Below are positions 15,604 through 24,372 of a stretch of 64,000 nucleotides of DNA, piece by piece. The position numbers and the translations under genes are program-made. The DNA is taken from NCBI GenBank assembly GCA_000158135.1, contig DS999531.1, positions 1,641,774 to 1,705,773 on the forward strand. The letters are read 5' to 3'. The notes under the pieces are model-generated. The model was not told the origin of the DNA, made no database searches, and saw only the letters and a program-made list of their open reading frames with translations. Within the stretch, counting starts at the first letter, position 1. Each line of letters opens with the position of its first letter. This stretch comes from Rhodobacteraceae bacterium KLH11. GTDB lineage: Bacteria > Pseudomonadota > Alphaproteobacteria > Rhodobacterales > Rhodobacteraceae.

Positions 15604-17862
15604 ATGACACGCATTCCGACCAAGCAGGAGGTCCTCGACTGGATCTCGGCGAACCCCACACTGACCTCGAAACGTGATATCGCCAAGGCTTTTGGCATCA
15701 AGGGTGCGGATCGGATTGATCTCAAACGCATCCTTCGGGAACTTGAGGCCGAGGGCCATCTGGAAAAGCGCAAACGCAGCTATCGTGATCCGGATCGCCT
15801 GCCTCCGGTCAGTGTGCTGCAGGTGAAAGCGCCAAACGCGGATGGTGATTTATTTGCCCGCCCGCTGGAATGGCATGGTGAGGGGGTCGAGCCTGTCGTG
15901 CTGATCATCGCGCGCGCCAGTGATCCGGCGCTGGGCGAGGGGGATCGTATTCTGGCCCGTCTTACTGTCGTGCATGAAGAAGACCACAATTACGAGGCCC
16001 GCCTGATCCGCCGCATCGGCACCAACCCGCGCAAGATCGTTGGTATCTTCCGCAAAGGGGCCGAAGGCGGCCGGATTGTGCCCATCGACAAGACTGGCCA
16101 GACCGAATGGCAGGTGCCTGAGGGTGCCGTGCATGGGGCCAAAGACGGTGAATTGGTCGAGGCCGAGCAGGCCGGGCCGAAATCCCGCATGGGTCTGGCG
16201 CGCGCCCGGATTGTCGAGCGGTTGGGCGATCCTTCTGCCCCCAGGGCGGTTTCGCTGATCTCTATTCATCAGCATGGCATTCCTGACGATTTCCCGGACA
16301 AGGTGATTGACGAGGCTGACAAGGCCAAACCAGTCGGTCTGAAGGGCCGCGAGGACCTGCGGGACATGCCCCTGCTGACCATTGACCCTTCGGATGCGCG
16401 GGATCATGACGATGCGTGTTATGCCCATGCCGATGATGACCCCAAAAACCCCGGCGGGCACGTGATCTGGGTCGCCATCGCTGATGTCGCGGCCTATGTG
16501 CAACCCGGCACAGCGCTGGATCGTGAGGCGCGCAAACGGGGCAATTCCAGCTATTTCCCGGATCGCGTGGTTCCGATGCTGCCGGATCGTCTGTCTGGCG
16601 ATCTGTGTTCCCTGCACGAAGGCGTGCCGCGTGCCTGTATCGCCGTGCGCATGCAGATTGATGCCGATGGCAACAAGATCGGTCATCGTTTCGCGCGTGG
16701 CCTGATGCGCTCTGCCGCCTCGCTGCATTATGCCGAGGTTCAGGAGGCCATCGATGGCACTCCGAATGACCGAACCGGGCCTCTGCTGGAGACGGTGTTG
16801 AAGCCGCTCTATGCCGCATATACCGCCCTGAAGAAAGCGCGGTCCGAGCGGCAACCGCTGGAGCTTGATCTGCCGGAACGCCAGATTGTGCTCAGCGACA
16901 AGGGTGAGGTGACCAGCGTCGCGTTCCGCGACCGGCTGGACGCGCACAAGCTGATTGAAGAGTTCATGATCCTTGCCAATGTGGCGGCTGCCGAGACCCT
17001 GATCGCCAAGCGCCGCCCGCTGCTGTTCCGTGTTCATGAGGAACCCGCACCGGAGAAGCTGCAAAGCCTGCGAGAGACCGCGCAAGCCGCGGGGCTGAAC
17101 CTTGCCAAAGGGCAAGTGCTGCAAACCCGCCACCTGAATGCTTTGTTGAATGCCGCCGCAGGGACCGAGGACGCTGAGTTGATCAATCTGACAACATTGC
17201 GGTCGATGGCGCAGGCCTATTACAACCCCGAGAATTTTGGCCATTTCGGATTGGCGTTGCGCAACTATACACATTTCACCTCACCCATCCGCCGTTATGC
17301 TGATCTGATCGTGCACCGGGCGCTGATCTCGGCCCATGGCTGGGGCAAGGACGGGCTGACCGAGGACGAGATCGCCCGGCTGGAAGAAACCGCCACGCAT
17401 ATTTCAGACACCGAGCGCCGCTCGATGATGGCTGAACGAGACACCACCGATCGCTATCTGGCCGCCTATCTCAGCGAACGGGTGGGCAATGAGTTTGCGG
17501 GCCGGATCAGCGGCATCGCCCGGTTCGGTGCTTTTGTGAAGATGGATGAAACCGGCGCAGATGGCCTTGTGCCTGTGCGCTCGCTGGGGCGCGAGTTCTT
17601 CCATTTCGACCGCGAGGCCGGAACGTTGATGGGGTCGGATACCGGCCTGATCATTGCGATTGGCCAGCGCGTCACCGTGCGGCTGACCGAGGCCGTGCCG
17701 GTGACAGGCGGGTTGGAGCTGGAGCTGCTCTCAATCGACGATCAGACCCTTCCGCGCGGGCGAGGCCCTGCGAAACGGTCGGCACGACGCAAGACCGCCA
17801 GCACCAAGCGCAGGAAAGACAAGATCAAGCGCAAGGTCGAGCGCAAACGCCGTCAGAGGTGA
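15604..17862 (+). CDS. rnr: Ribonuclease R
   Basis: 752 residues, typical length. RNase R is a processive 3' to 5' exoribonuclease that degrades structured RNA and takes part in RNA quality control. An N-terminal winged-helix-like domain (KQEVLDWISANPTLTSKRDIAKAFGI), cold-shock domains, the RNB catalytic domain with LTIDPSDARDHDDACYA (metal-binding aspartates), RGNSSYFPDRVVPMLPD, NYTHFTSPIRRYADLIVHRAL, then an S1 domain (FAGRISGIARFGAFVKMDE) and a strongly basic Lys/Arg tail are visible in that order. It overlaps the convergent DUF1801 gene by ten bases. Confidence 0.97.
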   Translation: MTRIPTKQEVLDWISANPTLTSKRDIAKAFGIKGADRIDLKRILRELEAEGHLEKRKRSYRDPDRLPPVSVLQVKAPNADGDLFARPLEWHGEGVEPVVLIIARASDPALGEGDRILARLTVVHEEDHNYEARLIRRIGTNPRKIVGIFRKGAEGGRIVPIDKTGQTEWQVPEGAVHGAKDGELVEAEQAGPKSRMGLARARIVERLGDPSAPRAVSLISIHQHGIPDDFPDKVIDEADKAKPVGLKGREDLRDMPLLTIDPSDARDHDDACYAHADDDPKNPGGHVIWVAIADVAAYVQPGTALDREARKRGNSSYFPDRVVPMLPDRLSGDLCSLHEGVPRACIAVRMQIDADGNKIGHRFARGLMRSAASLHYAEVQEAIDGTPNDRTGPLLETVLKPLYAAYTALKKARSERQPLELDLPERQIVLSDKGEVTSVAFRDRLDAHKLIEEFMILANVAAAETLIAKRRPLLFRVHEEPAPEKLQSLRETAQAAGLNLAKGQVLQTRHLNALLNAAAGTEDAELINLTTLRSMAQAYYNPENFGHFGLALRNYTHFTSPIRRYADLIVHRALISAHGWGKDGLTEDEIARLEETATHISDTERRSMMAERDTTDRYLAAYLSERVGNEFAGRISGIARFGAFVKMDETGADGLVPVRSLGREFFHFDREAGTLMGSDTGLIIAIGQRVTVRLTEAVPVTGGLELELLSIDDQTLPRGRGPAKRSARRKTASTKRRKDKIKRKVERKRRQR

Positions 17863-18239
17863 TAGGTCAGCGCCCGCGCGATCAACCAGCCGTGACGGGT
17901 GGCATCGATCTGGTTGGGCTCATCAAACAGAACGGCACGATTGCCGTCGATCCGATCCTCGCCAGGAAAGGCAGTGGTGAAATCGCCCATCAACCGGCTT
18001 TGGCAATGAACATACAGGGCAAAACACGCCGCCTTATGCCCGCCCAGCCGGATCGTCGATCCCTTGGGGGTCAGATAAGCTGGCTGGCCCCACCGCAAAT
18101 CCTCTTGCAGTGGCAGAGCCTGGGGCAGGGTCGCCGCCGTCTCAAAGATCAATTCGCGCAACGCCATGGCACCGGCTCGCGTGTCTTCGGGCAGTGCCTG
18201 ATAGGCTGCGGCGACTTTGGGATCATTAAAAGATGTCAT
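17853..18239 (-). CDS. DUF1801 domain protein
   Basis: 128 residues. Matches DUF1801 (YdhG-like): YQALPEDTRAGAMALRELIFE, LRWGQPAYL, IRLGGHKAACFALYVHCQ and a C-terminal R..LTYHL. The fold is related to iron-sulfur scaffold Fra/YdhG-like proteins, with no established activity. Soluble and without a signal. Its 3' end overlaps rnr by ten bases in convergent orientation. The 196-bp gap on its 5' side, shared with the divergent transglycosylase, shows no recognisable site. Confidence 0.75.
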   Translation of the reverse strand: MTSFNDPKVAAAYQALPEDTRAGAMALRELIFETAATLPQALPLQEDLRWGQPAYLTPKGSTIRLGGHKAACFALYVHCQSRLMGDFTTAFPGEDRIDGNRAVLFDEPNQIDATRHGWLIARALTYHL

Positions 18240-18435
18240 GGCAGAAGTATCGTTTACCCGCGTCCATTGCTATGCATGACCCGTATCTTAACCTGTTTGA
18301 TCCAGCAGGTCAGCGGCCTGTCTGCCCGGATCAAGCCGATACAAAGCACAAGCGCGCGATCCCTCGTTTTGAGCGCTTTGTGAAACGCCGATTTTGCGCT
18401 ATTATTTCGCCTGAGCAGTAATCAGGAAAAACGGT

Positions 18436-19752
18436 ATGCGAAAATGCATAGGTGGCGTCATGACCGCCGCATTATGGGCATCCATCGTGCAGGCGGATAC
18501 AACTGACAAATCGATACGACCGCTGGCCCGGCCTTTGGTTGACAATGTGCAACTGGCTTCGGCAGATGTGACAGTCTCGGTGCGTCCAGTGCTGCGCCCG
18601 ATCACCGAGGCGCATCGCGTTTCAGCGGGAGGGAACGCGCGCTTTCAGGCCTGGCTGGGTGCCTTTCGCGCACGGGCTCAGGCACAGGGTATCCTGGGCA
18701 GCACGCTGGATCGTGCGCTGGCCGGGGTCACTTATGACAGCGACGTAATCAAGCGTGACCGCAATCAGGCCGAGTTTTCGAAACCAATCTGGGAATATCT
18801 GGATTCCGCCGTCTCGGACACGCGCGTGTCGAATGGCCGCGCGGGTCTTGCGCAGCACCAAGACACGCTGACCCGGATCGAGGCGCAATATGGCGTCGAA
18901 AAAGAGGTGGTGACTGCGATCTGGGGGCTTGAAACCGCGTTCGGAACCTATCGCGGCAGCGACCAGACCATCCGGTCCTTGGCGACGCTGGCCTTTGATG
19001 GGCGACGGTCGCGTTTCTTCGAGGCACAACTGATCGCCGCATTGCAGATCATTCAGGCCGGTGATGTTGGGGCCGCAAACATGGTGGGCAGCTGGGCGGG
19101 CGCGATGGGGCACACACAGTTCATGCCCACCTCGTTTCTTGAACATGCTGTGGACTTTGATGGCGATGGGCGCCGCGATATCTGGTCGGATGATCCAACC
19201 GATGCGTTGGCCTCAGCCGCAGCATATCTGGCCCGTCATGGCTGGAAACAAGGGCAGCCTTGGGGCGTTGAGGTCCGCTTGCCGCAAGGCTTTGATTATG
19301 CCCAGGCGCGGCGCGATCATACTCTGCTGCCGTCGGAATGGGCCGCGCAGGGGGTTCTGACACCTTCCGGTCAGGCAATCCCGGATCATGGTCCGGCGGC
19401 GATTCTGCTACCCGCAGGGGGCCGCGGCGTTGCCCTGATGATTTTCGACAATTTCAAAGTGATCGAGAAATACAATGGGGCCGATGCCTACGTGATCGGG
19501 ATCGGGCATCTGTCTGACCGGCTTGCAGGCGGTGCACCTTTTCAGACCGGCTGGCCCCGTGGAGACCGCGTGCTAAGCTTTGCCGAGCGCAAAGAACTGC
19601 AGCGCCGGCTGACGCAGGCCGGCTTTGATACGAAAGGCATAGACGGGCGCACGGGTCCGAATACGATCAACGCAGTGCGCGCCTTTCAGGTTGCACAGGG
19701 GTTGGTGCCGGATGGCTATCCGACGCTCAGCCTGTTGGAACGGATGCGTTAA
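18436..19752 (+). CDS. Lytic murein transglycosylase, MltB type, with peptidoglycan-binding domain
   Basis: 438 residues. A signal peptide ends near IVQA, placing it in the periplasm; the usual lipobox of E. coli MltB is absent, so it is soluble. The SLT_2 catalytic domain (about 65-360) includes the catalytic glutamate in WGLETAFGTYRG, GSWAGAMGHTQFMPTSF and DFDGDGRRDIW. A C-terminal PG_binding_1 repeat (about 375-437: ERKELQRRLTQAGFDTKGIDG) anchors it to the wall. It cleaves glycan strands, forming 1,6-anhydro ends, during growth or envelope assembly. Confidence 0.93.
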   Translation: MRKCIGGVMTAALWASIVQADTTDKSIRPLARPLVDNVQLASADVTVSVRPVLRPITEAHRVSAGGNARFQAWLGAFRARAQAQGILGSTLDRALAGVTYDSDVIKRDRNQAEFSKPIWEYLDSAVSDTRVSNGRAGLAQHQDTLTRIEAQYGVEKEVVTAIWGLETAFGTYRGSDQTIRSLATLAFDGRRSRFFEAQLIAALQIIQAGDVGAANMVGSWAGAMGHTQFMPTSFLEHAVDFDGDGRRDIWSDDPTDALASAAAYLARHGWKQGQPWGVEVRLPQGFDYAQARRDHTLLPSEWAAQGVLTPSGQAIPDHGPAAILLPAGGRGVALMIFDNFKVIEKYNGADAYVIGIGHLSDRLAGGAPFQTGWPRGDRVLSFAERKELQRRLTQAGFDTKGIDGRTGPNTINAVRAFQVAQGLVPDGYPTLSLLERMR

Positions 19753-19765
19753 GCTGTTGAATGCT

Positions 19766-19794
19766 CTGATCCGATTGTCCGAATATCGGATCAG
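19766..19794. terminator. Dyad between convergent transglycosylase and aminotransferase genes
   Basis: CTGATCCGAT (19766-19775) and ATCGGATCAG (19785-19794) pair perfectly over 10 bp with a 9-base loop. No T run follows on either strand, so termination would be inefficient or Rho-assisted. Confidence 0.5.
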
Positions 19795-21188
19795 GCTGCC
19801 GCTTTCATCAGGCCTTTCTCGGTGACTTCGGCCAAAGCTTCGTCCAGTGACTTGTAGATCCGCGCCATCATCTCATCAATATCCTCTGGGGTCATGACCA
19901 AAGGTGGTGCGATGATCATCCTGTCGCCCACATGGCGCATGATCAGGTTATTGGCAAAGCACCGGTCGCGGCAGAGATACCCGATTGTGCCCGGTTCAGA
20001 TGCAAATTTGGCGCGGCTGGCTTTGTCAGGTGTCAGCGCGATTGAGGCCATCATGCCAACGATCCTGGCCTCACCCACCAAAGGATGATCGGCCAGAGCT
20101 TCCCACTTGTCTTTCAGGTAAGGGGCCGCGACGTCGCGGACATGGTCGACAATTTTTTCCTCTTCCAGAATGCGCAGGTTCTCCAACGCTACAGCCGCCG
20201 CAACCGGGTGGCCGGAATAGGTGTAGCCGTGGTTGAACTCGGTCCCGCTGATTACCTCGGCAATTTCGTCAGAGACAACGGACCCGCCAATCGGCGCATA
20301 GCCCGAGCTGAGCCCCTTGGCGATGGTCATAATATGCGGTCTGATCCCGACGGTCTCGGAACCGAACCAGTTCCCGGTGCGACCAAATCCGCAGATCACC
20401 TCATCCGCGATCAGAAGGATATCGTATTTGTCGCAGATGCGCTGGATTTCGGGCCAATAGCTGTCGGGGGCTATGATCACGCCGCCTGCACCTTGCACGG
20501 GTTCCGCGATAAAGGCCGCGACCCGGTGTTCCCCCAGTTCAAGAATGGCCTCTTCCAGTTCGCGCGCGCGGGCCACACCAAATTCTTCCGGTGTCATGTC
20601 ACCCCCTCCGGCCCACCAGTTCGGCTCGTTGATATGGTGGACATTCGGAATCGGGATGCCACCTTGCGCGTGCATGCCCGCCATACCGCCCAGCGAGGCA
20701 GAGCCAACCGAAGAGCCATGGTAGGCATTGTGACGGCTGATGATGATGTTCTTGTCGGGTTGCCCCTTTTCGGCCCAGTAGGTGCGTACCAGACGGATAT
20801 TGGTGTCGTTCGCCTCGGACCCGCCAGCGGCGAAGAAGACATGGTTCAGATCACCGGGGGCAAGCTCGGCGATTTTGGCGGCCAGTGCGATGGCCGGGAC
20901 ATGGGTGGTTTTGAAAAACGTGTTGTAATAGGGAAGCTCGCGCATCTGCCGCGCGGCCACGTCGGCCAGTTCATCGCGACCATAACCGATATTGACGCAC
21001 CATAGCCCGGCCATGGCATCCAGGATCTTTTCGCCTTCGCTGTCAGTCAGATACACGCCACTGGCCCGGGTGATGACGCGCGCGCCCTCCAGACCCAGCG
21101 ATCCGTTGGCGGAAAACGGGTGGAGATGATGGGCGGCATCCAATGCCTGCAATTCGGATGTGGGCAAGTGATTGGTGATGGTCGACAT
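19791..21188 (-). CDS. Class III omega-aminotransferase, probably polyamine:pyruvate
   Basis: 465 residues from the ATG at 21188, preceded by GGAG; a 15-codon upstream extension in frame is less likely. A class III PLP transaminase: GLWCVNIGYGR, AAGGSEANDTNIR, SRHNAYHGSSVGSASLGG, ADEVICGFGRTGNWFG and the PLP lysine in TIAKGLSSGYAPIGG. It closely resembles SpuC-type putrescine:pyruvate aminotransferases, which turn putrescine into 4-aminobutanal. Context supports this: a GntR regulator and a polyamine ABC transporter are next door, and a TGATCAAAT element lies 39 bp upstream. Beta-alanine or taurine as amino donor cannot be ruled out. Confidence 0.85.
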   Translation of the reverse strand: MSTITNHLPTSELQALDAAHHLHPFSANGSLGLEGARVITRASGVYLTDSEGEKILDAMAGLWCVNIGYGRDELADVAARQMRELPYYNTFFKTTHVPAIALAAKIAELAPGDLNHVFFAAGGSEANDTNIRLVRTYWAEKGQPDKNIIISRHNAYHGSSVGSASLGGMAGMHAQGGIPIPNVHHINEPNWWAGGGDMTPEEFGVARARELEEAILELGEHRVAAFIAEPVQGAGGVIIAPDSYWPEIQRICDKYDILLIADEVICGFGRTGNWFGSETVGIRPHIMTIAKGLSSGYAPIGGSVVSDEIAEVISGTEFNHGYTYSGHPVAAAVALENLRILEEEKIVDHVRDVAAPYLKDKWEALADHPLVGEARIVGMMASIALTPDKASRAKFASEPGTIGYLCRDRCFANNLIMRHVGDRMIIAPPLVMTPEDIDEMMARIYKSLDEALAEVTEKGLMKAAA

Positions 21189-21226
21189 CGAAAACTCTCC
21201 TGCAAGCGCGGTTGTCGGGCACAATA

Positions 21227-21235
21227 TGATCAAAT
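21227..21235. promoter_or_regulatory. Third TGATCAAAT element, before the aminotransferase
   Basis: TGATCAAAT shares nine bases with the longer repeats at 21934 and 22034 and lies between the GntR stop and the aminotransferase start. A candidate operator for the GntR protein. Confidence 0.4.
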
Positions 21236-21263
21236 TTCAGACTGTCAATCGAATCGCAAAATT

Positions 21264-21947
21264 CTAGGTACCGGGCAGGGCGTCGCCCATCATTGACATG
21301 CCTTGCTCAATGTCCTGAGCGGTCGCGATCGCGGCCTTTTCCGTATCCCGGGCGCGCAGCGCGGCGATAATGTCCTTGTGACGGTCTGGCAGGCTTTGAG
21401 TGCCAAAACGACCACAGACGATTCGCAGCGAGGGGCCGAATCTCAGCCACAGTCTTTCAGCCAGATCGATAAGGACAGGGGCGTCAGAATGCGCATAAAG
21501 CGCCTGATGGAACGCATGGTTCAGACGCAGATATCCGCCCACATCCCCATCCGTGATCATCCGGTCCAGCCTTTGATCCAATTGTTCAAGATCATCGATA
21601 TCGGGGTCCGGGATGTTGTTGGTTGATCGTCTGGAAAGCTCTGTTTCTATTGCTATTCTTGCAAAAATCATCTGCTCGATGTCGTTTGCGGACAACAAGG
21701 GAACACTGACCCGGCGATTGCCCTGAAAGATCAGTGCACCATCAGAGATCAACCTGCGTATCGCCTCGCGCACGGGGGTCATGCCAACGCCCAGAGAATC
21801 GGTCAGACCCTGGATCGTAACCGGCTGGCCCGGTACCAGATCACCGAACAGAATCTGCGATTTCAGAGTTTGGTAGACTTGCTCATGCACGGGGCGCTTT
21901 CCACCCTCTGTCAAAGATGTGTTTGGTTTATTTTTGATCAAATCCAA
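21264..21947 (-). CDS. GntR family regulator (FCD subfamily) of polyamine genes
   Basis: 227 residues. The start is a TTG at 21947 with GAGG eight bases upstream; the nearby ATG leads at once to a stop. The winged helix covers about residues 18-75 (VHEQVYQTLKSQILFGDLVPGQ, LGVGMTPVREAIRRL, LIFQGNRRVSV). The FCD ligand domain fills about 85-215, with LNHAFHQALY carrying a likely metal or ligand histidine. It sits between the aminotransferase and the divergent transporter, so it very likely controls both. One copy of the TTGATCAAATCC repeat overlaps its own start codon, which suggests autoregulation. Confidence 0.88.
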   Translation of the reverse strand: MDLIKNKPNTSLTEGGKRPVHEQVYQTLKSQILFGDLVPGQPVTIQGLTDSLGVGMTPVREAIRRLISDGALIFQGNRRVSVPLLSANDIEQMIFARIAIETELSRRSTNNIPDPDIDDLEQLDQRLDRMITDGDVGGYLRLNHAFHQALYAHSDAPVLIDLAERLWLRFGPSLRIVCGRFGTQSLPDRHKDIIAALRARDTEKAAIATAQDIEQGMSMMGDALPGT

Positions 21948-21949
21948 AA
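21934..21949. promoter_or_regulatory. Candidate GntR operator, copy 1
   Basis: TTGATCAAATCCAAAA, with a perfect 10-bp palindrome TTTGATCAAA at 21933-21942. It overlaps the translation start of the GntR gene. An identical 16-mer lies exactly 100 bp away at 22034. Confidence 0.6.
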
Positions 21950-22033
21950 GGTTTTCCTCAATTCATGTTCTTTTGGCCTGCCTGCATCTGTGCCGCGTCT
22001 GACCATATGTGAAACAGGTGCAAAACGCAAAAC

Positions 22034-22049
22034 TTGATCAAATCCAAAA
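22034..22049. promoter_or_regulatory. Candidate GntR operator, copy 2
   Basis: TTGATCAAATCCAAAA, identical to copy 1 over 16 bases, 38 bp before the binding-protein ATG. The palindromic core here is TTGATCAA. Position fits control of the transporter operon. Confidence 0.6.
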
Positions 22050-22087
22050 AAAGGTGAAAATAGCCACATATCTGCAGGGAGAAAAAC

Positions 22088-23173
22088 ATGACACTGAAAA
22101 CGCTGAGGATAGCAGCGATCGTCGCATTGGGGACTTCGGCTGCTTTTGCCGAAGAGGTGCGCGTTTACAACTGGTCTGACTATATTGACGAAGATCTGCT
22201 GGACCAATTCGAACAAGAGACAGGTCTGACCCTGATCTATGACGTGTTCGACAGCAACGAGGTTCTGGAAACCAAGATGCTGGCTGGCGGGTCCGGGTAT
22301 GATGTTGTGGTGCCAACCGGCAGCTTCATGAGCCGTCAAATTCAGGCCGGTGCATTTCAACCGCTGGACAAGGCGAAGCTTTCAAACATCGGTAACGCGT
22401 GGGATGTGATCGCCGCGCGCGTGGCGCAGTTTGATCCCGACAACAAACATTCGGTCAACTACATGTGGGGCACGACCGGTTTGGGTGTCAACGTCGGCAA
22501 GGTCAAGGAAGTGCTGGGCGAGGACGCCCCGATTGACTCGATGGAGCTGATCTTTAACCCCGAGAATATGGAGAAACTGGCCTCATGCGGTGTCTATTTC
22601 CTGGATGCACCGGATGAGATGGTGCCTGCTGCGCTGGTTTATGCGGGCCTTGATCCCAATTCGCATGACAAGGATGACATTGCCAAGGCGGGTGAAGTGT
22701 TTGCCGCGGTCAGACCCTATGTCGACAAGTTCCACAGCTCTGAATACATCAACGCGCTGGCCAATGGGGATATTTGCGTGGCTGTCGGGTTCTCTGGTGA
22801 TGTGCTTCAGGCGCGGGATCGCGCGGCAGAGGCGGATAATGGCGTCGAGATTGCCTATAATGCATTCAAGGAAGGGTCACAGATGTGGTTCGACCAGATG
22901 GCGGTGCCGGTGGACGCGCCAAACCCTGAAGGCGCGCATAAGTTCATCGATTTCATGTTGAATGCGCAGAATATGGCGGCGGCTTCGAACTATGTCTACT
23001 ATGCCAACGGCAACAAGGCATCGCAGGAGTTCCTTGAGGAAGATGTGATCAGCGATCCGGCGATTTATCCGTCGGCCGAGGCGATGGACAACACCTATAT
23101 CAAAGGACCCTATCCGCAAAAAACGCAGCGGATTGTGACCCGTATGTGGACCAAAGTGAAATCGGGCACCTGA
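22088..23173 (+). CDS. Polyamine ABC transporter, periplasmic binding protein (PotF type)
   Basis: 361 residues. The signal peptide ends at AFA-EE near residue 20. The mature protein starts VRVYNWSDYIDEDLLDQFEQETG, the standard opening of spermidine/putrescine-binding proteins, followed by YDVVVPTGSFMSRQ, YMWGTTGLGVN, and WFDQMAVPVDAPN with residues that contact the diamine in PotF. It binds putrescine or a similar polyamine and delivers it to the PotGHI-like complex encoded next. A hairpin right after the stop separates it from the ATPase gene and probably raises its relative abundance. Confidence 0.93.
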   Translation: MTLKTLRIAAIVALGTSAAFAEEVRVYNWSDYIDEDLLDQFEQETGLTLIYDVFDSNEVLETKMLAGGSGYDVVVPTGSFMSRQIQAGAFQPLDKAKLSNIGNAWDVIAARVAQFDPDNKHSVNYMWGTTGLGVNVGKVKEVLGEDAPIDSMELIFNPENMEKLASCGVYFLDAPDEMVPAALVYAGLDPNSHDKDDIAKAGEVFAAVRPYVDKFHSSEYINALANGDICVAVGFSGDVLQARDRAAEADNGVEIAYNAFKEGSQMWFDQMAVPVDAPNPEGAHKFIDFMLNAQNMAAASNYVYYANGNKASQEFLEEDVISDPAIYPSAEAMDNTYIKGPYPQKTQRIVTRMWTKVKSGT

Positions 23174-23183
23174 TCCGGTTGTT

Positions 23184-23219
23184 GCGCAAGGCGGGTGACT
23201 GCCTTGCGCCTTTCTTTTG
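23184..23219 (+). terminator. Intra-operon terminator/attenuator after the binding-protein gene
   Basis: GCGCAAGGC (23184-23192) pairs with GCCTTGCGC (23201-23209) across an 8-base loop, followed by CTTTCTTTTG. It lies in the 71-bp gap inside the pot operon and would let part of the transcripts end after the binding protein. Confidence 0.75.
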
Positions 23220-23244
23220 TCCTGACCGATAAACGGGGGCTGCT

Positions 23245-24372
23245 TTGAACGCGACCATCTTTGCGCCGTGGGATGATCCGCAGGCGAAACCTCTGATCCA
23301 GTTCCGGAACGTAACCAAACGTTTTGGCGTATTTACCGCGATCGATGATCTGTCGCTGGATATTTATGAGCGTGAGTTTTTCGCTCTGCTGGGCCCATCG
23401 GGCTGCGGAAAGACCACAATGATGCGGATGCTGGCCGGGTTTGAAACCCCCACCGAAGGCCATATCCTTTTGGGCGGGCAGGATATTGATCCGATCCCGC
23501 CGAACAAGCGGGCGGTAAACATGATGTTCCAGTCATACGCCTTGTTTCCGCATCTGAGCATCTGGGACAACATCGCCTTTGGTCTGCGCCGGGACAATAT
23601 GCCCAAGCCCGATCTTGAGGCCCGGGTTGAAGAGATGCTGCGCCTGACCCGGCTGGAGCAATTTGCGCGTCGCAAGCCCCATCAGATATCGGGTGGGCAA
23701 AGGCAGCGCGTGGCTCTGGCGCGATCATTGGCCAAGGCACCCAAACTGCTGCTGCTGGATGAGCCTCTGGGTGCTCTGGACAAGAAGCTGCGTCAGGACA
23801 CGCAGTTCGAGTTGATGGATATTCAGGAAAAAACCGGAACAACCTTCGTGATCGTGACCCACGATCAGGAAGAGGCGATGACCGTTGCCAGCCGTGTTGC
23901 TGTGATGGATCAGGGCAGGCTGATGCAGGTGGCAACGCCTGATCGGATTTATGAGACGCCGAATTCGGTCTACGTCGCGGATTTCATTGGTGATGTGAAT
24001 ATCATCGAAGGGCGTGCGACCGCCCGGACCGAAGAAAGCTATCAGATCGACTGGGCCGAAGGGCAGCCGCCGCTGACGGCGAAATCGACAACTGCTTTGG
24101 CCACCGGGCAAGGTTGCCATCTGGCGATCCGGCCCGAGAAAGTGACCATTTCAGCCGAACGCCCCGCCGATGCCATTAACGCGATTCAGGGCGAAGTGCA
24201 TGACATCGCCTATTTGGGCAACCTGTCCACCTATCACGTCAAACTGGCAAATGGCACGATTATCAAGGCACAGACGGCCAATACCCGCCGTATCTCGCGC
24301 CGTTCCTTCACGTGGGAAGACCCGGTCTGGCTGTCCTGGACGGCAACGGCAGCGGTTCTGCTGGAACACTGA
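23245..24372 (+). CDS. Polyamine ABC transporter, ATPase (PotG/PotA type)
   Basis: 375 residues. It starts at TTG 23245 with GGGGG upstream; no ATG fits before the conserved region. Walker A GPSGCGKTTMMRML, Q-loop MMFQSYALFPH, signature ISGGQRQRVALARSL, Walker B LLLLDEPLGALD and the switch histidine in VTHDQEEAM are all intact. The C-terminal 130 residues form a TOBE-type regulatory domain. It powers uptake through the two permeases that follow. Its TGA overlaps the next ATG by one base. Confidence 0.93.
   Translation: MNATIFAPWDDPQAKPLIQFRNVTKRFGVFTAIDDLSLDIYEREFFALLGPSGCGKTTMMRMLAGFETPTEGHILLGGQDIDPIPPNKRAVNMMFQSYALFPHLSIWDNIAFGLRRDNMPKPDLEARVEEMLRLTRLEQFARRKPHQISGGQRQRVALARSLAKAPKLLLLDEPLGALDKKLRQDTQFELMDIQEKTGTTFVIVTHDQEEAMTVASRVAVMDQGRLMQVATPDRIYETPNSVYVADFIGDVNIIEGRATARTEESYQIDWAEGQPPLTAKSTTALATGQGCHLAIRPEKVTISAERPADAINAIQGEVHDIAYLGNLSTYHVKLANGTIIKAQTANTRRISRRSFTWEDPVWLSWTATAAVLLEH

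Noticed and set aside
15850..17274. 474-residue minus-strand frame opposite rnr
   Set aside because: Shadow of the high-GC third positions of rnr; no family features.
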